Assembly: GCF_001949145.1 (NCBI RefSeq)
Contig: NW_019091362.1
Coordinates: 2,910,482 to 2,974,481 of the forward strand
Direction of reading: 5' to 3'
From: Acanthaster planci
Lineage: Eukaryota > Echinodermata > Asteroidea > Valvatida > Acanthasteridae
DNA: 64,000 bases
Shown here in pieces: positions 1 to 13,744 of the stretch. Position 1 is the stretch's first letter. Every line of letters starts with the position of its first letter. Below the pieces are notes generated by a model. The model saw only the letters and a list, made by a program, of their open reading frames with translations. It searched no databases and was not told where the DNA came from. Made by a program: the position numbers and the translations under genes.

Positions 1-899
1 AGCGCTAAAGAGGAACCCAAATGCATCAAGGTGTGTGACCTGACCTCCCCTCCCCCTCAACTTTTAAGCATGACTTTACTCAACTTGGGAATCGGGCTGT
101 AACAGCCACATGGCAAACAGGGGATTGGCCCCGCCACATTCTGTAAAGTTCCGTCTTCACAACTTGTCCTAAAAGGTGTGAAATATGGGCTGACACCTCT
201 TGGGGCAAACTCTCCCTGTCACCTAAAAACAAGGACCCATTAGAACAACCTGCAAAGTCTAGTTGGGGCTGCTTGTGCAGAAATATGGACAAGTCTGCTT
301 GCTGGGGCCAACCACATTTATAAGCATTCACGAGTCAGGAGCTCAAACCAATAGACTATGCAGCAGCCGCGGTACGCCCCGTCCACAGAGCCGGCCGGCC
401 ATATTTGTAGTTAGTGCCTTTCAGCTTGTCCTACAAGCACATGAATAACACAGGCTGACATTGCCCAAGGGGGAAAGTGCCCCAGAGAAGAAAAAAGTCG
501 GAGTCAGATGGAATAAAGGTTGATGGGAGACAGAACGAGGGGGTGAACAAAAGTACTAAAATTAAAAAGGTGTGACCTACCGGTGGCCAAAATTTCCCAG
601 TTTTCAGGTGCATGGAAGTAGAAGCACAAGCTACAGGTAGTCCACCTACTGTTCGCCAGCCCTACATAAACTTGTCTGCTCAGAATCAATGTTTGCCAGG
701 CAGTCACAGATACCAAGGCACAGACAGACAAGAAAGAGAGAGAGAGAAAAAAAAAAAAAACACGACAATGGTCGAAAGACAGCCTCCCCCTATGGTTGGT
801 GAAACAGAGCGTAACATTCCATTTGTGAAATATGGATGGCACTATAGAATTCATTTAACCAACCATTCAATTTCTTTCTTTTTTGGGGGTGGGGGAACG

Positions 900-924
900 G
901 TGTGTGTGTGTGTGTGTGCGCGCA
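900..924 (+). repeat. (GT)n(GC)n microsatellite
   Basis: Nine to ten GT units running into GCGCGC, 25 bp of strictly alternating purine and pyrimidine, preceded by a T/G-rich stretch. Confidence 0.9.
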
Positions 925-2333
925 GCACAATTTACATGTACCTTGCTCAGTCGTGCACAAAAACAGGCCTCCTGTCCTTTCAAAGTTAAGTTTCCGTTCC
1001 ACCTAGTCTCAGCTTGGGTTTTACAGTGTATTAAATTAGACAATCTCAAGGCAATGTGAAACATTCGAACAAAAATCGCACCCAGCCAAAATGAAGGGGA
1101 AAAATGCTGATAGAAAATGCCACGCATTGTGAGAACAGAAAGATAGTACCTGTTTACATTGTGTAACATGTCAGGTACATTTGCGTTTCAGCTCCTCCCA
1201 GGGCAAACCAGAAATAGAACAATTAAGAATTTCAACTTCAAACTTCGAGAAAAAAATCATGGCAACATTTTTAATGACAAATTGGAGACTTGAACTGACT
1301 TTCTTGTTTACTAGTAATCAGTTTAAAACGTGTTATTACCCTCATAAAAAAAAAGGAAAACGAATTCCAAAAATTCAGACACTGACACAATTAATTACAA
1401 AACAATCATTCGATTAAAAGCCCGTAAAACACAATTTTCAATTCTTCATGGTGCCCCACAAAGACCAGAAGCACATAACGCATTTTTTATAGTCCAACCA
1501 TACCTACATTATAAATATGAACACAATATTCATATCCTGGCTGCAAGATTTATGACTTTGAACTAAATTTACAGACATGTGCACATAAAAAAAAAAAAAC
1601 CTCCGCGCACTCACACCACAATCACATAAAAAGGCTTGATCTTTTCCTCTCCTCAAAGTGAACAATGGATCCTTCTTCCCACAAAGTCACCTTATTCATC
1701 AGTTTCAGTTCCCCCAAACTCTGTCACCAAAACTGGAACGATCAAACAAAAATGCACTTGCTTCTCTAAACCCCTTGAGTCACACACAACAAATACAGGC
1801 CTGCTGCTGTCTGTGGGCTTATTGGTTGATTACATGTACATGTTGGTGCTCTTCTACATTGGCCTTGACCGATACAATTTCCCAATATGAAAGTGTTGCT
1901 CATTTGCTGAGGTCCACTGTGGGCGGTAAAGCAGTATCAATCATTACTTGGTCCAGGGTACATGGGCCACTCTATAGATGTGTGTACGTTTATTTTTTCT
2001 ATCCCAGTTGCATCTGACCTGTTCAATTTGACAAAGAATTTATCATTGGAATTGACTTTTAAGTTTAGTTTAAAAACTATATTTATTGGCTTGGGAGGTA
2101 ATATGCATTAGTTAATCACTCTTGGAAATTAAAGAATGTGTTATAAACTTACAAATCAAATCAAATGTAACAGGGACAGGAATAACGGGACCGATATTTA
2201 CAGAATGACCTACATGTGTATCTACATGTACCAATGACCTACTTTCATTATCACGCAATATCAACCGTCACATAGTCTTCATCAGGCCAGGCATGACAAC
2301 TTACAATTGTTTTTGCCCCGACAGCTTCCCAGA

Positions 2334-2347
2334 CCAGGAGATGGCGC
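2334..2347 (+). promoter_or_regulatory. CTCF-like site (13/14)
   Basis: CCAGGAGATGGCGC differs from the CTCF core CCASYAGRKGGCRS at one position. Confidence 0.25.
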
Positions 2348-3239
2348 TGTAATAAAGCAATGTTTTGGGTCTGAAATGACATGTACCGTAAGCAAAGGTT
2401 ACCAGAAAGGGAAAATGGACACTTCTGTTTGTATTTGCATTTGTTTCACTTGCATCTGCTAACACCCAATGGGAGTCATCCAATAAGAAATCAGCTGATG
2501 ATTGGTATCACATCAAACTTATAACTGATAAATCACAAATGAACTGTGAGGGGTCACCATGTCTAATCTGTTTGACTGCACATTAAGAAAGTGTAACCAC
2601 AGGCGATGGCTAATCAATCACATCTTGCACCAATGTCAGTCCATAATTTGCATACAGCCAAAAGCGCTGACTTTTGGCTACCGACTGTCCTTCAGGGTGT
2701 GAAGAATGCTTTCAGTGCCCAAATCATAACCTTTTGCCACAGAGATGAGCACACAGGGAAATATACATGTACATGTATATATCTTTCAGGCCAGTTTGAA
2801 GTCACTCGAGAATTGGGGCTTTAAAACGAGGTGCATGTAAAGAAGAACTCAAATTACATTAAACAAAAACGGTTGAATTTCCTCTTAATAAATCAAGTGA
2901 TAGAAAACTTGTGCATGAAGTATTATGGACGGAAATAGACTCCATAGAGGAAGGTTTGAGAGGCTGAGGACACGTACAATGTACTTCAATAATTTACTAA
3001 AATTGTGGGAAAAGAAACTTGGTTAAAACTGAAAGTAAGAATGTAGGCCAAGGTGGTCTTTTGAATCTCTGGAATTAGAAACTCTTTTAATATTTTATAC
3101 CTTTCTATTTAATTTGGAGATGTACCGTGTATATATATATCAGTAACTCTGCCCTTTGAAAGTTCCAATCCTAAATAGATGGACACACGCTGTGGTCCAA
3201 AAAGTGCAGACCCATCATTAGTTTGTGCAAATACATCAG

Positions 3240-3480
3240 TCAGCATGTGGATAAAAAGTGCAGGCATGAATGTCACGGCCGATGAAAATATGCATCATGC
3301 AGCCCATCACCGGCAGGAGAGACGAAGATTTGCACAAAGTAAGCCGCGATCCCGGCCAGCAAATGGCAGGTAATTAGTGCCTGGGGTGGCCATTAACATG
3401 AATGGAGACTGCGGCATTAAGGCCCAGGCTGAGTTAACGAATCGTGAGGCTAATAGTAGTGCTGTTCAGTTCACACGAAT
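3240..3480. promoter_or_regulatory. candidate cis-regulatory block
   Basis: GC-balanced unique sequence with AGGTAATTAGTGCC and GGCCATTAACATGAATGG, core homeodomain words, plus ATATGCAT. No coding frame with splice logic. Confidence 0.25.
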
Positions 3481-3838
3481 TAGCCAAGTGCACTGGCGCT
3501 GGCCTAAATACATACATATGCATACATTACTTGCACATGATGCACAACGGACCCTCCCCTACGAGGCAAGTCCACGTGTATCTCCCACTGCAAAGTCGTT
3601 TCAATAGATAGACTGCCACCTACCTACCAGCAGAAGTCCTTTGAAAGGGGAACACCGCAAGCACACACAAATGTACATATACCTGTATGTTCTTAATGAC
3701 TGCAAAACTTTAATTGTAACAGATGGTAGCCACTCAGGATAAAGAAATACCCTCCAAATTTTTGGTTTCCAGCAGAAACCAAAAGTTCAAATATTACAAT
3801 TCAAAGTCTAACCCAGGAAAATTAAAGGCCTATGTGAA

Positions 3839-3956
3839 GAGTTCCATACCCAGGCATCACTTGAAATCACATGTGAATGCTTCAATATTTTCCCTTTTCA
3901 CTTTTTGAAAGCTGATACGTTGCTACAGGGAAAAAAAAAAGTGACGTCTGGAATTC
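3839..3956 (+). mobile_element. GAGTTCCATA family, copy B (internally deleted)
   Basis: Begins GAGTTCCATACCCAGGCATC and ends GTGACGTCTGGAATTC. It retains TGAATGCTTCAATATTTTC and GCTACAGGGAAAA but lacks the central part of copy A. Confidence 0.6.
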
Positions 3957-4270
3957 CTCCAAAATAAACACCAACTGTGGAGGTAATATCAATTGGAAAA
4001 AAAGCTTTACGTGGCAACAATGTTCAATATGTCATCCTAATTGCAAGTAAATATGCCATGTGTTATGCAAATTTCACCTTTGATGATGATTGAGAGAATT
4101 CGTTCTGAAGTTTGTATAAGGGCAATTCCATTGTTATGGACGCTACGTTTTATGCAACTTCCAAGTGTCAGTTGATAAACAAATTAACTTGTGGTGCATA
4201 TTAAAGAAACTTTGTTTTAGCTTCACGAATTAGCCACAATCGTGAGAAATGAATGTTACGGAAATTAGGG

Positions 4271-4600
4271 GGTTATGACATAGCTTTTAGACCTTCGGTG
4301 CCTCAAACTGCAGGTTACGACATAGCTTTTAGACCTTCGGTACCTCAAATTACGGGTTACGACATAGCTTTTAGACCTTCGGTACCTCAAATTACGGGTT
4401 ACGACATAGCTTTTAGACCTTCGGTACCTCAAATTGCGGGTTACGACATAGCTTTTAGACCTTCGGTACCTCAAATTGCGGGTTAGGACATAGCTTTTAG
4501 ACCTTCGGTACCTCAAATTACGGGTTATGACATAGCTTTTAGACCTTCGGTACCTCAAATTGCGGGTTACGACATAGCTTTTAGACCTTTGGTACCTCAA
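4271..4600. repeat. 42-bp minisatellite, 8 copies
   Basis: Eight head-to-tail units, each beginning GGTTAYGACATAGC and containing TTTTAGACCTTCGGTACCTC. Seven are complete and the last is 36 bp. Units differ at only a few positions (TACG versus TGCG at the end; GGTTAGG in unit 6). Because 42 is divisible by three, both strands are open through most of the array and spell periodic 14-residue peptides. These frames have no flanking splice or start logic and are treated as by-products. Confidence 0.97.
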
Positions 4601-6450
4601 CCGAAACTGTATGTAAAGTTGCTTCCTTTAGATTTTTATACAAACTACGTTGCAGTTGGTCTCAGTCTATTTTTTCTAGGCATGACTTGAAAGACAGACA
4701 AAAGTACCCCTGTGAAGTCCAAATTTGTTAATTAAAGCTGTTACAGACATCACATTTTATGTTAATGACGTTACATGTATAGAAATGTACACGTAAAGAA
4801 AACAAATGTTAATAAGGAATTATTTTACTGATCATAATTTTCCATATATGGTATTGCCATGATATCCGCTCGGATTCATTCAATTGAGGTGTACCCCTAA
4901 GCAGCAACAGTGGAGACGAAATTGTAAAATCAATTTGAAACTTTGGCAGTCATGTCACAGTTTGGTGTGGAATTGTCCACAAGGCAAAATGACTTCACTA
5001 ACTCACGGGACATGTGCATGTACATCACCGGTCTGCATGTACCACCACTTCACAAAATTTCGCTTGTCAGATGGATGGAAAGATTGTCTCTTGCTATTGA
5101 CCGATAACTTGCCCATTCCGCCCTTCCTCTCCAAATGCTACTCACTTGTGCATGTACAGGCACGTGGCCCAAAATACATGTACTTTACCCACAGCCAAAT
5201 GCCAGGCTCCACCAACCCGCCTTGGAAGGGGTTTAGCTGGTTTAACCAAACAACTCGGTCATGGACGTGATACCAAAACCAAAACCAAAAAAGAGAGAAC
5301 TGTCCACAAATTTGCCAACACCTTTGAACAAATCCAAGTTTTTATACGTTTTGTGATAAACACATCGACAACTAGTCAATCTATTTCAAAAAACAAAATG
5401 TCATATTACATTTAATTTACAATATCATGTATAAGAATTTGAATTTGATAAACCAGTAATTTGCTGTCTTAATTAATAACTGGCCAATGTGCTTTCAAAG
5501 ATCTTTCATCTGCTTAATACATCTCCTATGTGAAACCAAAATTTGTTTCATTCAAAAACTGTGAAAATTTGGCAGGTGCACATCCAAACGGTTGCACACA
5601 TACGCAGCAATATCTGTAAAAATTCAAAGCCACATTAAGCAAAGCACTAGTTTTACACCATTCAGGCCGAACTTACGCAGTTCACAATACACTTGTGTAT
5701 GATATCCAGGGAACAAGAGAATACATGTACATGTATTGAAATAGTAAGGGGGAGGAATAGGCACCATGCAACGGAAGCAAATTTCACATTAGCCTTGTTA
5801 CGCTCTGATGGATTCAAGCATTTCTGAATTATGGATGACAAGTCATAATCTAAAGTTCCCCGGCCCAAATGCAAAACATTTTTGGAAGTGATGGGGCCAG
5901 AGCATGATCCGGACATGCCAATGAGTCGATCTGAGTAATACTTGAATATTTAACCTTTCATGCAATCAAACTTGAATACTTAAATACTGAATTTATGGGC
6001 CTGATTTTTCAAGTTATATACATGTAAGTATCACATTCTCTGATGGCATAAGGGGAAAATAGAGAAAAAAGCTTCCAAAATTAGTGACTGAAGACAGGAA
6101 AACAAATACAAACATCAGTTAAATCTAAAAGCAGTTTCGACGTGAAAAATGTGGAGAAATGAATGAGCAGCTAAAAGTGTTTAATAGGAAGTAGGCTAAG
6201 GCTTTTCAAGTGCAGTTTTGCTATCCAAAATTAGAATTTGTTCAACTTTGTTTCAGTGCATTTTACTTTATGTATTTAATATTAAATTGTACAAAACATC
6301 AAGAATACTTGATTTTCAATAGAATATTCAAATATTCAACAAAGCCCTAACGTAATTATCAAAAAGTATCGCAGTTTGGCTAAAAATTCCGTTTGAGAGT
6401 AAGGAACACTGTATACATTATATTGAGGTACTTGTACATGTCATTGGTCT

Positions 6451-7981
6451 TTTCACAAAGGGACAAATTTTTTTATATCACTAGAATAAGACTTTTCGGG
6501 AAATCGTATTTAAAGTTGGTCTCTTTTTCCTTATTTAGCATGCCCCTTGACTTAACCAATGCTACTGTACGAAGGAGGGGATCTTAAATGACACAAAACT
6601 GCCAAATGATATTTATAGAAGTCAATCAAAATTGTTTATTTTGTAAACAAACAAATTCGCCTCTTTGTGAAAATGCTAAAATTCATGTGACTTTTGTCTA
6701 TTTGTAAAAGCGCGGGCTATTTTGGTCATGGAGGAAGGACACAGAAGGAGTCTGTCACATCAAAGTGCTCGATGATCATCGCCGCCTGGTCAGACGAACA
6801 ATAGTAAACATTTCAAAAATGCCTGATTACTGCCTGCAGCTTAGCCGGACAAGTGGGGCCAGTAATATTGTAACAAAATTTGTGGTGTTTTCTTTGGAAT
6901 TAACTACAACCTATCGCAGTGATCAGGAAGCAGAAAGAAAAAATATTTAAATTAGATTTACTTTTGTCTTTTGAATATTTTTTTAGGATTTTGATGCCCT
7001 TTTCCATTATCCATGCATATGTTTGTTATTTTATTTTGTCACTCCAAAACATCAGTTTTCAAAATCTTTGTATGAGTTTGGCTAAGACTGGCCAAAAACA
7101 TGTTGAACACTACAGGACAGTTAAGTTCACAAAAAACAAAATGCGCTGTTCCATCACAGGGAGTGATCATGAGATCTCATAAAATACCCTTTTGTGTAAA
7201 TTCCATAATAAAAATGATTCAAATAAAACTCAAAATCTTACAAACAGCTTAGCTATTTATTCCCAAAGAAGTGCAGAAGAAAGCATTCGATAACGGTAAC
7301 AACTGCACATGAACACTTCGGGTATACAGCCTAATAAAAGCAACTGTGCAAACACTACATTTGATGATGTTGTCGGATCATACCAAGCACCAACGATGGC
7401 ATGAATATTTAACTTCCTTTACTGCAATACACAACATTTTAGGGATGCAGATTACCAATGAAAAATTGCCGCGATGATCATGGGTACAAAGGGGGCTTAT
7501 GGTTGCAAAACAGGTGGTGCGTAGCGAACATGCGCTCTGCTCTGGCTATGGACATACCGGGCATGCCAGGAAGCGGTAATTGGCCAGATGTTATAGCCCG
7601 GGCAGTTCAAACTCCTGTGTTTTGATATAGCATGTGTCAGTTGCAAAATTGTCAATTTGTGTACATGTAACTTTCCAGAGTAAAATTTGTCTCTCTGTGA
7701 AAATGGCAAAATGAGTTTGCCCATGAATTTGCCCTTTATTGCTAATACTATATATATATGGAAGAAAAATTTGCCACTTCGTGGAAATGCTAAATGCTAT
7801 TTGGTTGAAATTTGCCCCAGGGTAGATCATCGTGACTTGGCTGTTTCAGGAGATTTGGGAAGAAATGATTACACCAAGCGGTAGGCATCGCATAGCATCT
7901 ATTTAATTTTGCCGAAAGAACAGAAATTTGAAAAAAAATCATGCTTCTGGGCCAAAGTGTCTCTTCGTGAAAACGGTGACA
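6451..7981. repeat. cluster of five degenerate ~28-bp motifs
   Basis: Consensus near AAATTTGTCTCTTTGTGAAA then ATGCTAAA. Copies lie at 6451-6470 (minus), 6652-6680, 7682-7712, 7767-7795 and 7951-7981 (plus). They are spread over 1.5 kb at unequal spacing, so dispersed rather than tandem. Confidence 0.55.
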
Positions 7982-10114
7982 ATGTATGCACAAGTGTTTC
8001 CTAACCTTAGAACCATGGGCACATCCTGTACTGGTACATATCCAATAGTGTAAAGGCATGCTCATTATCACTGTCAAGATAAATGGCCACCTGGCGAATC
8101 TGGCCACGCCCCCAAGGTTGCAAAGCAGAGAGGAGTCAAACAGAACTAGGCCAAGCAGGCTGCATGAACCTGATGTGAAAAGAAATACGTCCAGCTACAT
8201 ACATACATGTAGGTGGCAGGAACCTACATGTCCATGTACCTGCACTTCTCAATGCAACTTACATGTGTGGCAATCTGACTTAATTGAAAGACAGTACACG
8301 TACACACCATGCATGAAAAGGTTCAGTAAACTGGGACAGAAATAAACTTGGAAAAGGCACTGCAGAATAGTATAAGTATAAAAATACCACATATATGGAC
8401 ATGTAATTTGAGGGAAAGGAACCACCATTTTTATGAGTCCCAGGATGTTGTGCAGTTGGCTCCCTCCTGACCATAAATGGGTGGGGGTAACTATTTTTAG
8501 ATCTCTGGCATTACATTACTGTGCACGTACGGGAACCTGGCTGTACGCATACTGTATACTGGTCCATCAAGGCACATCAGTACATCGATTCTGACTCTTG
8601 ACTTGTTTTTGTGTAACCTTTTTTTGTTACTTGGCACAAACACCCTGTGTTAATGGACGTCCTGGGTTCTATTCTCTGAATGACAGAAGTACAGTGTAAC
8701 TGGGATTTTTCAAATGTTTTCCTGATGAGGCAGGGAAAGTGCAGTGAGAAGGCCCATGCCTTGCTGTTATGAAAGATAAGTTTATTATTTTGAAAATTTG
8801 TAAAGCTATGTAAGAAAGTGTTTATGACATGCTTGTACCAGCGTATTTCTGCAGAACAGTTACACTACACTTCTGTTATGCACCTGTGTCTCTGTACAAT
8901 ACTCAAACATTCAAATTTGTGTATCGCCTTCATTGCATGTGTGTGCATTTGCGTTGAACACAATGAACCCGTCTCTCCAAGGCACATGTTTTTGAAGCTA
9001 TTTTGGGGGGCTTTTTTCCAAGCTTTTTCAAACTGCCACTAACTATAAAGCCAAAGACTTATAAAAAGGACAGTTCCACTGGCAGCAAATGGTGCCCACG
9101 ACCGTGACATTTTCCCCCTCACTTTTCACACTGATGAATACCCTGTAAAGTGTGAAGAACAATTTTTTTTTTTTTGGTAAATTTTGTTTTGAGGCTGGTC
9201 TCGGACTTCTGACCACATTAGCTGAATAAAATGTGCCAATGGTAAAAAGCTTCATATCCCAGTTGGTGCTCTGGTGCTGATCAAAACAGCCAAGTTCACG
9301 AACGTCTGATTTATGACTGCCCCTCTGCTGCTGTTATTTGTACAACACATGCAGTAATTGGCACTCAACATTCCGCTAGTAGCTTGATATGTAAACTTGA
9401 GGTCTTTTTCTTCTTCTCTGGTAAAACTAGAATGGTGTAGAAACTGCTGGAGCATTAAAATTTGTGTTGCATACATGTATAGTGTGAAACATACATGCTT
9501 GCATACATCAATAGGGCATATTTGCAACACATACATCATTACTTGCATCATCACGTGTACAGTATGTTCTTGGTTTGGACGGTCCTTTGTGTATGATATA
9601 ACATTTCTTCATACATGATTCCACAGTGCCTCCACCTTTAAAGCAGCAAAACCATTAATCAATTCAATATACCATATATGCATGTTCAACAAAGTGGAAA
9701 AAGGTTTGAACCAACATTTGAGCTGTATTGTATGTAGCAGAAGGTCATTGCCTCAGCCCAATTTATTACTAGTTTCAGACCAGATTGTCTGGCTTTCTGA
9801 CTGCGGCGGTCCAAATGCAAACTCAGCCCATGTCTCAGACTGAAGTCCCCGTGGGAGCAAGCACAGATCAATGAGACTCATATTCGGAGCAATGTCCCCA
9901 ACTCAAGAAAATACCGGTACAGAATTGTGTCTTGTCTTCGTGATTGCTTGAGAAAGTGTTACTTTTGATAATGCCTGAATGCCTTAGAAGTTATATTCTT
10001 CCCAGTCATACAGTACCTTTTAGCGGCAAAAAAAAAGAAAAAAAATTCAGAGATATCAATAAAATTGTACTTGTTTTCCAAATAAATCTGTGCATAAACT
10101 AAAGGGGGCGCTCT

Positions 10115-10127
10115 GTTGCCTAGCAAC
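10115..10127. promoter_or_regulatory. RFX X-box-like palindrome
   Basis: GTTGCCTAGCAAC fits GTNRCC(N0-3)RGYAAC exactly and is symmetric. RFX factors bind such X-boxes, notably at ciliary genes. Confidence 0.35.
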
Positions 10128-10952
10128 CAGGGAGAGTGAGGAGCATGTACAACGCGTATTATTTGTTGTGCATGCGCAGAGTACATCTATGTTGACATTG
10201 GCAATCAATGCCAATGTAACCAGGAATGCCATGTTTAGCTGGAAGTGGACTGGCTTGAGGATCATCCGTCCCAATTTGGATTGCCTGAGTTCGAGTATAA
10301 ATTGCATCAAGCCCCTTTTCTTTTTTCTGTTTTTATCTACATGTATCTCTTTCTTTTTCAACTTAAACCAACTGAAGAGCTGAATTTCAACTCTACTGAT
10401 CATTTTGCAATGATGCAAGTTCTACTGAGTGGTATTAATTTATGTACAGGAGTACAAAACACAAGCACATGTGCATGTACAATTACCTCAGATACATGTA
10501 AATAGATCGCTGTTTTCTTTGAAGTAAGACACTCACTAAATTTCATCTGACAATGAGAATTATGTTTAGCTGGTTGGCAACCTAGATCCTCTCTGTGGAC
10601 TGATATCATGATCCTTATGTACATGTACATGTACCACAATATATTGTATACATGCATGCACACTACCTGTATTTCCTCTATAGCAATTGTCCTACAGCCG
10701 TGGCCTAAATGTATTAAATCTCGGGGGGGGGGGCAGAAGGAAAAACCAGCTCTGAAATGAGTATACAAGCGATATTTGAATGAGTTTATTGTTCAGAATT
10801 TTCATGGGCACAAACTGAGGCAAATGCCAGTATCTTTTCAGTCTGGGACCCAAGGGGATATCAGCATCAATTAGGAAGTCCTAATATTTTTTTTCTTTAT
10901 CAGACTGCAAAAGCTTTTCAGGATATTTTGGGAGATCCATATGCAGGGCTTT

Positions 10953-10985
10953 GGGGGGGAGGGTGAGGGGGGATGCAGGGGAGGG
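10953..10985 (+). other. G-quadruplex-prone G tract
   Basis: G runs of 7, 3, 6, 4 and 3 bases separated by loops of 1 to 5 bases on the plus strand. It satisfies the usual G3+N1-7 intramolecular quadruplex rule. Confidence 0.75.
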
Positions 10986-12469
10986 AGACGACTAAAAGAG
11001 TGAATACATGAATGAAGTAAGGAATCCCTCCAATAACCAGCTCTATTTCTAAATAGTTCTACTAGAGAGGCATGCCAATTTTTAGATTTATAGAATTTAT
11101 TCTCAGTGCATAAATGAATGTGACAATCTGCTCTTTTGACCAAGGCATGTGGGTCGAAATAAGAGGGAACATGGGGTCAGACTGTGCCTGTTCATCTCTT
11201 CTGTGGCTGGATAAGGAAAGCAATAACTGATGGCTGGTTTTTCACACTACTGATTAATTAAAAATTCTAGATCAGTCTATTGGATCTCGAACTGAATGCA
11301 CCTTCCCTACCCAATGTCAAGTCTGAAATAAAGGCAAGGTAAAGTTGTACCCAAGCAAGAATCCCTCATTAATTTCTTTGAATTCTTGGTCAACTGGTTT
11401 TTAGAGGTCCAGATTTCTCTGGGGAAAATTTACTCCCACGCCTGGAAGATATCAGATAAGTGAGAAGTACACATGTACTTCATCATGTGGAGTAAAACTA
11501 GCTCAGGCTTTGCACATACGTGGGCAGATCGAAAATTGATAAACATCCAAACACTTTTTTGAGTCAAATTTCAGCCTTAAGGTTTTAGTTCAAGCAGGCA
11601 TCTGTTACCATCCTTCTGCCAAAGAGGGTGGATTATGTCCAATGATAGGAAAAGCCCAACCACTCAAGCATGTCTTAACATGAACATGTCTGCCATAAAA
11701 ACATCTACACGTACACATAGATGTACATGGCAATGTCACTGACAAATGAATGATCTCTTAGGAATGCTTTTATTTATGAATTCGGCATTTACGGTCTGAT
11801 GTGCACAGTACATGTACATGTACATGCACTTACGCACAAACACAGTCATCAATTTTGGGATCCACCACTCAAGTACAACTGAGGGAGTTTTCTATTGTAA
11901 AGGCATATTTTGGCATACATGTAAGTTGGACCCATGGAAGGAAGAATCAGATTAAAGATGTCTGTTGTAAATAAACATGTATTATGCCAATATGCAAATG
12001 TACTCTTACAAAAAAAATTCAAAATAGAATTTGGTAACTTCTTCATTTAAGGTGTGAACAAGTCTGACAAACTGTGTTTCTTGCTAAAATATAAATGTAA
12101 GTACATCAACATCTCCCAAAAATCTCAATGAAGGGAAAACAGTATACAAGTTGGCCTACAAGAAAAGAGAATATTGTACATGTACATGAATATGTACACA
12201 GTACATGTACACAGTGCATGTGGAAACTGTATGTGTGTGCATCTACGTAAACGTACAGGCAACAGTACAATACAGGACATGACAGTGGGAAAAGGCGACG
12301 TGTACTGCATACCTTGCTATGTGGCACACTAAAAATTGGAACAACCTCTGGGAAAAAGTACAAGAGACATCTCACGGCAAACAGTATGGTGAAAAGTCAA
12401 TCACATGGGTTGTATGCTATGGTTGCTAGGGACATCAACATAATTTCGTGATGAGATATGGAATGAAAA

Positions 12470-12740
12470 AAGCGAGTTTTTCATCAATTACTCTGGCTTG
12501 ACTTCAAATCCTGCGCCATCCTGACACCTGACACCCTGGCCAGTGAAGGTCCTTTCTGTCAATTCAGTGAAGAATTACACCATCACATCCATTTTCTAGG
12601 GACAAATTCAATCTGGCCGGGAACCTGAGAATTCTGCTAGCCGGTGCGTTGCGTGGAGCGCCCGATGTGCCTTCCGAGGCTGTGTGATAGATCAATCATT
12701 ATCGATTGTGGGCCCACTGAAAATGAGTCAACACAACACT
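12470..12740. promoter_or_regulatory. candidate cis-regulatory block
   Basis: Non-repetitive, GC-balanced sequence within an AT-rich desert. It includes TGATAG, ATCAATCA (PBX/HOX-type), ATCGAT (CUX/ONECUT-type) and GAGTCA packed at 12685-12730. No ORF. Regulatory status is inference without conservation data. Confidence 0.3.
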
Positions 12741-13744
12741 AATCACATTTTGATGATATTTTCGCATTTTTATTTCACCTTGCCTTAAAGGCCAGGGCTC
12801 TCGCAATGGTAAAACAAACAACAAAAAACAGGCAGCTTTTTATTCAGCATTTCCACGAACCCTGATGACATGCAGCCTGATAAAGCGTCACTGTACTTTA
12901 TTCACCCTTCAAAATGAGAAGCAATACATTAAAGTGCAGGCATGATGTAAGTTCTGCAGAGGTACAGTACATGTAGATTAAGCTTCAAGTGGATAGCATT
13001 TCACCTGGGCTACATGCATTTGCAATATAGCTAACGCTTCTTGGATTACCGTATCACCATGAATACAGCATAGAACTTCACTGGTCCAAAATGGCCACAT
13101 GTTGACTTGGTAAAAATGGAAGCAGCGTCAAATGTCACCATGTGTGTCACAACGGTGCAGTAAGCAGTGCTGCACGTCCCATGTGCAGGGCGTGCCATGC
13201 AAGTCGCGCCAGGGCATTTCTGCAACCCCGTCAATCTCTCCTCCAACAGAACAGCTCACAGTCATCATACGCTCTCCCAAGATGATTCTATCTTGGTGCA
13301 GAGAAGTCCAGGACTCATTTTTTTTCTCATTTTACATGCTGGCACCATATACAGGTAACAAAACAGTTGTTGACTGCTGAGACGTGGATCCTGATATTTT
13401 TTCAAACCCCTCTTATTTTTACCTTTGTCATTTCCCACATCACAGTAGTTATAGGTCTTTAACACAAACCTTGCACCAAATTCTGAAGATGAATAAACAA
13501 TTACTGTCATACAGACTTGTAGCTATAATTTTTTTTTCATTTTTCAATGGAATGGAGATTAAGGACTTGCATCCAGCTGGAAAATATTTCAAAGGGGATG
13601 GGGGGCTACTAACCATTACTCCAAGTGAATCTCCTTTTAGACCACCTTTTCGAACCAAGATCTTTTCAAGCTACATAACTCACAAGAAACTACAGCATAT
13701 GGATCATTCCATGAGGTTGGGGCACAATTTGTGACGGTGTCCTT

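Larger units (their letters stand above)
1..4270. other. non-coding tract
   Basis: AT-rich with short open frames only. It holds a (GT)n run, an AG-rich run near 735-765, the CTCF-like word at 2334, the candidate regulatory block at 3240-3480 and a deleted MITE copy. A diverged repeat at 2095-2158 (GGTAATATGCATTAGTTAAT) resembles 43227-43281. No exon recognised. Confidence 0.6.

Noticed and set aside
4253-4600. Repetitive-peptide ORFs on both strands of the 42-bp array
   Set aside because: Periodicity of the array explains the open frames; unit 6 has a stop on the plus strand and there is no gene context.
4271-4600. CRISPR-like array
   Set aside because: Units are contiguous with no spacers, and the genome is eukaryotic.
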